Origin: a bacterium
GTDB lineage: Bacteria; Sysuimicrobiota; Sysuimicrobiia; Sysuimicrobiales; Humicultoraceae
NCBI GenBank assembly: GCA_031082185.1
Contig: JAVHLI010000009.1
Location: forward strand, 1-64,000
Length of the DNA: 64,000 nucleotides
Reading direction: 5' to 3'
Each line of letters starts with the position of its first letter. Position 1 is the first letter of the stretch. The notes below the pieces were generated by a model. It was given only the letters and a program-made list of their open reading frames with translations, did no database searches and was not told where the DNA came from. The translations under genes and the position numbers were made by a program. Shown one piece after another: positions 58,404-64,000 of this stretch.

Positions 58404-61400
58404 CGGCCGCGCCCTCCGCCAGCGTCGTCATCCTCAACTTCAACGGCCGCGAACACCTGCCCGACTGCCTGGGCTCGCTGGTTGGCCTCGACTACCCGCG
58501 CGATCGCCTGGAGATCCTGGTCGTGGACAACGGGTCCACCGATGGGTCAGTAGAATGGGTGCGCCAGCACCACCCAGATGTGCGCGTTGTGGAGCTGGGT
58601 GCCAACCTCGGCTTCGCCGAGGGGAACAACCGGGGTGCCACCGAGGCCCGGGGCGAGTTCCTGGTCTTCCTGAACACAGACACCAGGGTCACCCCCGGCT
58701 GGCTGCACGCGCTGGTGGCGCCCCTGGCAGGAGGCGATTCGGACATCGCCGCCACTGCCTCGAAGATGCTCGACTGGGAAGGCGCGCACCTCGACTTCCC
58801 GGTGTACGCCACCCTCCTGGGCATGCCGTATGCCTCGCGGGAGGCCCGCCGGCACCGCCGGCCGGAGGACTATGCGCGACCGGGTGCGCTGCTGTTCCCC
58901 TCTGGCGGCGCTATGGCGGTCCGGCGCGATGTCTTCCTAGACGCGGGTGGGTTCGACGCGGACTTCTTCATGTACCACGAGGATGTTGACCTGGGATGGC
59001 GCCTCTGGCTCCTGGGGTACCGCGTAGAGTATGTTCCCGATGCCGTCGTGTACCACAGGCTGGGCGGATCCTCGCGCGGTGACCCGGCGCAGTTGTACTT
59101 CCTCAATGAGCGGAACGCCCTGTTCACCGTGATCAAGAACACCGGAGACGAACGGCTGGCCCGACTGCTTCCGCTGCTCCTGTTGTGGCTGGTCGAGCGG
59201 ACCGGACTGTACCTGCGCCTGGATCCCGCGAAATACCGTCCGGGCAACGACCCGTCCACGCGGATTGAGTCGCAGGCGGTGCCGCCAGGATCGCTGGCCG
59301 GGATCGCGGCCGTGATGGACATGATCAGACACCTCCCGCGCCTGATCGAGAAGCGGGCCGCGGTCCAGGCGCGCCGGGTCCGTACCGACGAGGAGATCGC
59401 CGCGCTCCTCGACCTGCCCCGCGAGGTCTTCGTGCAGATGATGCTCGGGGCGGACGTGGACTTCACGCCGACCGTCCGCCTGCTCGATGAGTTCGGACTG
59501 GCCGCGGGTGAAACGTCGCTCTTTGGGCGGCGGCTGCGCGATCTCGGCATGGCGCTGCCAGTCGGAGACCCCGCGGCGGGCACCAGGTTAATGGAATGCC
59601 TGCTGTACCTGGCTGACCACACAGCCGAGGAGACGAAGGCGACATTCGGGTCCGGTGTGCTGCAAGCGCTTGTGCAACGCACAGGGATCCCGACGCGGGA
59701 CCTACAGATGCTCGCGCGCGTCCTCGTCGTCACGGGGTCGCGGATGCTCGCGGGCATCGGCCCGGAACAGGGTATGGCCGCGATCGAACAGGGCCAGGAA
59801 GGCCCGTCCGGCGCCCTGCTCGGCCTGATGCGGGAGGCGCTCTGGCGTGACGCGGTGTTCTACCGGGAGGAGCTTGCCAAGCGGACCGACCAGCTCGTCG
59901 GGGTGCTACGCGACGCGCAGGCGCGTCTTGAGGATCAGGCGGCCCGGGAGGCCGCATGGCGCGGACGGGAGGAATCCTGGGCGGCAGAGCGGACCGCGCT
60001 GCAGGCCGCGAAGGGGGCCGCCCACGCCGCCTGGGAGCGCGCCGAGGCTTCGCTGCAGCAGGTGCTGCGGTCAAGGTGGTACCGGCTCGGGCATCTGCTG
60101 GCCGTCTCCTGGAGGCTGGCGACGCACCCGAGGTACGTGGCTGCCAGGATCCAGAACCAGGTCTGGCACTGGGGGCGCACCCTGCTCCCAACGTCGGTCA
60201 AGCGGTGGGTCAAGCGGGCGGTCCTGAGGCAGCCGCAGGATGCCTGGGGGACGCCGGTGGTCTTGCCCATCGGGAGCGGGTCAGCCGCGGCGGCCGCCCC
60301 CCCGACTCCGGCTCCGCCGGTTCCCACCCATGCTGGACCGCCGCTTGTGGTGGGCGCCCCGCTTCCGAGGCGGGCCGGGTACGATCTGATCGTCTTCGCG
60401 GTGATCGACTGGCAGTTCCGGTTCCAGCGCCCCCAGCAGCTCGCGTGTCAGTTCGCCGCCGACGGGCACCGGGTCTTCTATGTGAGCATCACGTTCGACG
60501 ACGCCCCGGACGGACGAGCGGAACAAGGCCCGCGCATTACCTCCCTCCGGCCCGATGTTTATGAGCTGCGCCTGCGCGGGCCATCCACGCTGAGCGTCTA
60601 CCGCGACCGCCTGAAGGGGGGGGTCCTCGAAGGCTTCGTCGCGGCCTTCGAGCGGCTCCGGGAGGAGCAGGGGATCGCGGATGCGGTCAGCCTCGTTGAT
60701 CTCCCGTTCTGGGGCCCGTTGGCCACGCGCCTGCGGGAGCGTTTCGGATGGAAGATGATCTACGACTGCATGGACCGTCACGGTGGCTTCTCGACCAACG
60801 ACACGTCCATGCTCGCCGATGAGGTGACCCTGGTCCGGGAGAGCGATCTCGTGGTGGCGACCTCGCGGGCGCTCTACGAGGAGCAGCGGGCGCACAACGC
60901 GAGGTGCCTCCTCGTGCCGAACGCGGCAGACTTCGTGCACTTCAGCGTCCTTGTCGGTGAAGCCCCGGCCTGGCTCCAGAACCTGCGCCGGCCTGTGATC
61001 GGTTACTATGGCGCGATCGCCGACTGGTTCGACACTGCGCTCGTGGGCGACCTGGCCCGCCTTCGGCCCCAGTGGACGTTCGTGCTGGTCGGCAGCACCT
61101 TCACCGCGGACCTGCGGCCGCTGGAGGGGCTGCACAACGTCCACCTCCCCGGGGAGCAGCCCTACGCCAAACTCCCGGCCTTCCTACACTCGTTTGACGC
61201 ATGCCTCATCCCGTTCAAACGGCTCCCCCTCACCGAGGCGACGAACCCTGTGAAGTTCTACGAGTATCTGAGCGCGGGGAAGCCCGTCATCGTCACGCCG
61301 CTGCCGGAACTTGAAGAATACGAGGCGGAAGGCCTGGTTTCTTTCGCCGGGACGGCGCCGGAGTTCGCCGATCAAATCGAGCGGGCGCTGGCCACGGATT

Positions 61401-62263
61401 CGCCTGATGCCATCGGGCGTCGGATGCGGTTCGCCGGGCAGCACACCTGGGGCGCGCGTTACCTGCAACTGCAGGAAGCGATCCGCCGGCTCCATCCCAG
61501 GGCGAGTATCATCATTCCCACCCACAACAACCTGCACCTGACCCGGTTGTGCCTCGGCGCGATCCTTCGCAACACTTCGTGGCCCAACTACGAGATCATC
61601 ATCGTGGATAACGCCTCGTCCGACGAGACGTCGGCCTATCTGCGGGACCTGGAGGGCCGGCACGACAACGTGCGCTGCATCTTCAACGAACGGAACGAGG
61701 GGTTCGCGCGGGCCAACAACCAGGGCATCGCGGCCGGGACCGGAGACTACCTGGTGCTGCTCAACAACGACACAATGGTCACCCGCGGATGGCTGACCGC
61801 AATGATCCGGTACCTGGAGGCGCACCCGGATGCCGGCATGATCGGGCCGGCCACCAACCTAGCGGGCAACGAGGCCAGGATCGTCGTGGACTACACCAAC
61901 GCGGACGAGATGGAGGCGTTCGCCGAGCGGTATGTCCGCGAGCACGTCGGGGAGGTGCTGGAGCCTGCCATGCTGGGGTTCTTCTGCGTGGTGATCCCGC
62001 GCCGCGTGCTAGACCAGGTGGGCCTGCTGGACGAGCGGTTTGGGATTGGGATGTTCGAGGACGACGACTACTCTCGCCGGGTGCGGCAGGCCGGGTACCG
62101 GTTGGTGTGTACCGACGGCGCGTTCGTGCACCACTTCCACAGCGCGACGATGCGGCGGTTCAGCGAGCAGGAGTACCTGCGCATGTTCGAGACCAACCGG
62201 GCGAAGTTCGAGCAAAAATGGGGGGTGCGCTGGGCTCCTCACCGCTATCGCTGGCAGCGGTGA
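58400..62263 (+). CDS. Giant three-module glycosyltransferase (GT2-GT4-GT2)
   Basis: A 1287-residue protein. Residues 1-300 are a GT2 domain (SVVILNFNGREHLPDCLGSL, VVDNGSTDGS, LVFLNTDTRVTPGW, MYHEDVDLGWRL). Residues 300-570 are helical, with a coiled-coil-like Arg/Glu/Ala-rich stretch at 485-570. Residues 658-1025 resemble a GT4/GT1 GT-B domain (DLIVFAVIDWQFRFQRPQQL, YDCMDRHGGFS, VGSTFTADLRPLEGLHNVHL, YEYLSAGKPVIVTPLPELEE). Residues 1033-1287 are a second GT2 (SIIIPTHNNLHLTRLCLGAI, VDNASSDETS, LVLLNNDTMVTRGW, FEDDDYSRRVRQAGY). All three sites keep key acidic residues, so one chain may build a multi-sugar unit. Confidence 0.92.
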   Translation: MTAAPSASVVILNFNGREHLPDCLGSLVGLDYPRDRLEILVVDNGSTDGSVEWVRQHHPDVRVVELGANLGFAEGNNRGATEARGEFLVFLNTDTRVTPGWLHALVAPLAGGDSDIAATASKMLDWEGAHLDFPVYATLLGMPYASREARRHRRPEDYARPGALLFPSGGAMAVRRDVFLDAGGFDADFFMYHEDVDLGWRLWLLGYRVEYVPDAVVYHRLGGSSRGDPAQLYFLNERNALFTVIKNTGDERLARLLPLLLLWLVERTGLYLRLDPAKYRPGNDPSTRIESQAVPPGSLAGIAAVMDMIRHLPRLIEKRAAVQARRVRTDEEIAALLDLPREVFVQMMLGADVDFTPTVRLLDEFGLAAGETSLFGRRLRDLGMALPVGDPAAGTRLMECLLYLADHTAEETKATFGSGVLQALVQRTGIPTRDLQMLARVLVVTGSRMLAGIGPEQGMAAIEQGQEGPSGALLGLMREALWRDAVFYREELAKRTDQLVGVLRDAQARLEDQAAREAAWRGREESWAAERTALQAAKGAAHAAWERAEASLQQVLRSRWYRLGHLLAVSWRLATHPRYVAARIQNQVWHWGRTLLPTSVKRWVKRAVLRQPQDAWGTPVVLPIGSGSAAAAAPPTPAPPVPTHAGPPLVVGAPLPRRAGYDLIVFAVIDWQFRFQRPQQLACQFAADGHRVFYVSITFDDAPDGRAEQGPRITSLRPDVYELRLRGPSTLSVYRDRLKGGVLEGFVAAFERLREEQGIADAVSLVDLPFWGPLATRLRERFGWKMIYDCMDRHGGFSTNDTSMLADEVTLVRESDLVVATSRALYEEQRAHNARCLLVPNAADFVHFSVLVGEAPAWLQNLRRPVIGYYGAIADWFDTALVGDLARLRPQWTFVLVGSTFTADLRPLEGLHNVHLPGEQPYAKLPAFLHSFDACLIPFKRLPLTEATNPVKFYEYLSAGKPVIVTPLPELEEYEAEGLVSFAGTAPEFADQIERALATDSPDAIGRRMRFAGQHTWGARYLQLQEAIRRLHPRASIIIPTHNNLHLTRLCLGAILRNTSWPNYEIIIVDNASSDETSAYLRDLEGRHDNVRCIFNERNEGFARANNQGIAAGTGDYLVLLNNDTMVTRGWLTAMIRYLEAHPDAGMIGPATNLAGNEARIVVDYTNADEMEAFAERYVREHVGEVLEPAMLGFFCVVIPRRVLDQVGLLDERFGIGMFEDDDYSRRVRQAGYRLVCTDGAFVHHFHSATMRRFSEQEYLRMFETNRAKFEQKWGVRWAPHRYRWQR

Positions 62264-62281
62264 TCCAGGTTCAGCTTGGGA

Positions 62282-63436
62282 CTACCACCACCGCCGGGGA
62301 ATACCCTTCAGGGCCGCTGCCGCCATGCCCTCGCGGATCCGTTCCTCGAGGATCTCCTTGATCGTCCGGTCCAGATCTGAGTTCCCCAGGCGGTTCACGA
62401 TCTCGATGTATCTTGTCTGTACCCTGTGTGTCTCCAGCCGGAGGCGGCGGAGCAGAGAAAGATCCAGGGATGCCGGCAGCGTCGGGCAACGCCCGAGTAA
62501 CCCCGCCGCCTGCAGGCAGATCAGGGTCCTGACGCACTTCTCGCACTGGCCGCAGTTGTAGGCACCGTCGGGGTTCTCCCAGCACACGCGCAGTTGGTCC
62601 AGCGCGGCCGGCCAGCGCCCGATGAGTCGGAGCTTCTCGATCCGCGTAGCCTCGGCCCCGTCGTGGCGGAACCTCAGCCGTTCCGTGGACCAGAGCGGAT
62701 CGAGGAGAGCGTGTGACCCCCACGGGTAGATGCGCGCGTAGGTCTGGTCTCCGGCGAAGTAGATGGGGTCAAGGAGACCCTCCAGGGCGAGGCCGATGCT
62801 GGCCATTGCCGCTCCATGGTAAATTCTGCCCCACGCCAGCCGGCCGTCGCTGAGGTCGCGGATGTTGGTCGCAACAGGGACGAGTCTCTTGCGGAACGCC
62901 CTTGCCGTCGCTGCGGTTCGTGGGAAGACCTCGCCGATCAACTCAGCCTTCGGCCCGCGAAGGGGGATGTCGAAACCGCGCACGATGATCAGATCATTGA
63001 CTGCCGGTCCGGTGCGGGCTCCTTCATCCTCGTGTTTGAGCAGCGTGTACCATGAGTCCACGCCCAGCGTGAAGAACAGCCCGGCGCGCGGCGGTCCGGC
63101 TCTCGGTGGCGTCAACTCGGTGCGGAGAGGGGCCTCAACCGGGACAGGGGACAGCCGGCCGTCCCAGAAGTGGTAGATCGTCTGAATCTCACGCGCGGCG
63201 CGAAGGAGTCTGGGCGAAACCGCGGCGTGTATTGTCAGCGGCTCTCCGGCTCTCATAGCCGGGGCCAGCAGCGCCGCCAGGAACGGGTCGCCGTTCTCCG
63301 GATCAAGGAACGGTTTGAGCGCGGCCGGGAAGCGGTACCAGAGAAGGAACGGCTGCTCCAGCATGCTGCTCTGGACCAGCGCCCGGAGCTCCACCTCGTC
63401 CCCGGCGTCTGCTAACTCGATGCGCGTCACCAGCAC
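62282..63436 (-). CDS. Uncharacterised PP-loop (QueC-like) ATPase-type protein
   Basis: A 384-residue protein of unknown function. Residues 120-131 (LFFTLGVDSWYT) resemble the PP-loop SGGxDS of N-type ATP pyrophosphatases. Near the C-terminus Cys285, 295, 298 and 301 in CWENPDGAYNCGQCEKC followed by VR match the zinc-binding pattern of QueC (CYxG...CGxCxxCxxR). It is not QueC itself: N- and C-terminal regions differ and it is much longer. Minus strand, GTG at 63436, 14 nt after the pyruvyl transferase gene. It may adenylate a carboxylate on a sugar or lipid, or build a modified nucleotide; this is inference. Confidence 0.7.
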   Translation of the reverse strand: MLVTRIELADAGDEVELRALVQSSMLEQPFLLWYRFPAALKPFLDPENGDPFLAALLAPAMRAGEPLTIHAAVSPRLLRAAREIQTIYHFWDGRLSPVPVEAPLRTELTPPRAGPPRAGLFFTLGVDSWYTLLKHEDEGARTGPAVNDLIIVRGFDIPLRGPKAELIGEVFPRTAATARAFRKRLVPVATNIRDLSDGRLAWGRIYHGAAMASIGLALEGLLDPIYFAGDQTYARIYPWGSHALLDPLWSTERLRFRHDGAEATRIEKLRLIGRWPAALDQLRVCWENPDGAYNCGQCEKCVRTLICLQAAGLLGRCPTLPASLDLSLLRRLRLETHRVQTRYIEIVNRLGNSDLDRTIKEILEERIREGMAAAALKGIPRRWW

Positions 63437-63450
63437 CTCGTGATCACCCC

Positions 63451-64000
63451 TCAGCGCCGCGGAGCCGGCGCCCAGCCGCCGACTGGCCCAGAGGCCAGAG
63501 TTCTCGCCTTCGCGAGCGCTTCCTCGGGCGAGTTGGCCCAGTGCGTCAACGCGCAGCCCTGCGTCCAGGTCTCATGGAATGCCTTGAGCTTCCCGAAGCG
63601 GGTGTCCAGGAGCACGTGCGGAATGCCCAACAGCAGGCAGAGGATGTGTCCGTGCAGCCGGTCTGTGATCACGACCCTGCCCCTGGAGAGCGTCCTGCAC
63701 CCCCGCTCGAGCCGATGCCCCGCGATGAGATCGAACAGCCAGGCCTGGAGTGCCCACGCCGGTCCAACCGAACGCCCCCTGCGGGCTGTCTGCCGCGTAG
63801 TGAGGCGCGCCGCAGCCACCAGCCTCGAGGCCTGATCGCACCGCCAGTCCAGCCGTTCTACCCCCGGCTCCTCGATTCCGGGCAACGCCCCTCGAGTCTC
63901 CTTGTCGCTTCGTGCCAGCAGCAGCACGTCCACCTCTGGTTGCGCGGGTCGTCTGAGGTTGCCCAGGACGAGCGCCATGTCAGGGCAGAGCAGGCTCGTG
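63451..64000 (-). CDS. Polysaccharide pyruvyl transferase-family protein (partial)
   Basis: The C-terminal part of a CsaB/PF04230-type protein that adds ketal-linked pyruvate to glycans or otherwise modifies polysaccharide. The family motif VVITDRLHGHILCLLLGIPHVLLDTRFGKL is split here as VVITDRLHGHILCLLLGIPH and VLLDTRFGKL, about residues 100-130 of the visible part. CPDMALVLG, the typical mid-protein motif, lies at the right edge, and the frame is open through base 64000, so the start is outside the window. It precedes the PP-loop gene by 14 nt on the same strand and probably shares its transcript. Confidence 0.85.
   Translation of the reverse strand, partial: TSLLCPDMALVLGNLRRPAQPEVDVLLLARSDKETRGALPGIEEPGVERLDWRCDQASRLVAAARLTTRQTARRGRSVGPAWALQAWLFDLIAGHRLERGCRTLSRGRVVITDRLHGHILCLLLGIPHVLLDTRFGKLKAFHETWTQGCALTHWANSPEEALAKARTLASGPVGGWAPAPRR

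Noticed and set aside
62282-63436. PP-loop gene as queC
   Set aside because: The zinc and PP-loop patterns are similar, but the protein is much longer, the PP-loop reads TLGVDS and no queuosine genes are nearby.

Overview
The window is a densely packed, high-GC (roughly two-thirds G+C by eye) bacterial chromosome segment. Almost every gene touches its neighbour through 1-14 nt overlaps, most often ATGA or GTGA stop/start overlaps. I see no stretch over 300 nt without a gene, and no rRNA, tRNA, CRISPR array, insertion sequence or prophage. LptA-like and LptD-like proteins, two LpxB-like glycosyltransferases and an MsbA-like exporter point to a diderm with a lipopolysaccharide-type outer membrane. 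Both LpxB-like proteins are of the divergent type I associate with cyanobacteria and other Terrabacteria. I cannot fix the phylum from sequence alone; an uncultured diderm Terrabacteria lineage (for example Armatimonadota or CSP1-3-like) is a guess.

Region 1 (1-9.9 kb) is energy and cofactor metabolism: a compact nuoB-nuoD-nuoI-nuoC set with no complex I membrane subunits, then a Tat-exported sulfite-oxidase-type molybdoenzyme, dihydrolipoamide dehydrogenase, lipoyl synthase, a ThiF/MoeB-rhodanese fusion, two zinc alcohol dehydrogenases and a cupin. Region 2 (9.9-22.4 kb) is mixed housekeeping: an Nfu-type Fe-S carrier, RtcB RNA ligase interrupted by a 448-residue intein, acyl-CoA dehydrogenase, an SRPBCC protein whose Arg-rich tail is written across a perfect 28-bp palindrome, Mrp ATPase, a flavin reductase of clearly lower GC (likely acquired), TPR and LptA-like proteins, class I aldolase, a quinone-reductase-like MDR protein, a MoaD-MoaE fusion, a PHP phosphoesterase and a Nudix hydrolase.

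Region 3 (22.4-31.7 kb, minus strand) reads as one operon for a lipid-linked glycan. It starts at a strong, nearly leaderless promoter and runs LpxB-like, MsbA-like ABC exporter, two paralogous GT2 enzymes, two paralogous O-antigen-ligase-like membrane proteins, another GT2, and a second, different LpxB-like protein. Divergent from it are lptD and a phosphomannomutase/phosphoglucomutase.

Region 4 (34.8-48 kb, plus strand) is capsule or O-antigen assembly joined to sulfate activation: O-antigen ligase, GT2, GT2-GT4 fusion, WbaP-type initiating transferase, nucleotidyltransferase, apt, a 70-residue ribbon-helix-helix-like protein, ATP sulfurylase, an alkaline-phosphatase-superfamily enzyme, APS kinase, an ABC-2 polysaccharide exporter pair and an RmlA-like enzyme. 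Making PAPS inside a glycan locus suggests sulfated polysaccharide, but no sulfotransferase is in the window.

Region 5 (48-64 kb) holds a minor-pilin operon (PilV/PilW/PilX-like, minus strand), a lipoprotein, a tandem pair of DXD glycosyltransferases, a secreted trypsin-like protease, two large alkaline-phosphatase-superfamily proteins with a beta-rich insertion, the remnant of a third between them, a 1287-residue GT2-GT4-GT2 protein, an uncharacterised QueC-like PP-loop protein and a truncated polysaccharide pyruvyl transferase. The 70-residue protein and the two large phosphatase-superfamily proteins end in nearly the same residues (ERLRRLGYI plus D or E), which links regions 4 and 5. This shared tail and the surrounding sulfate/AP-superfamily/glycan module are my best candidate for an undescribed system.
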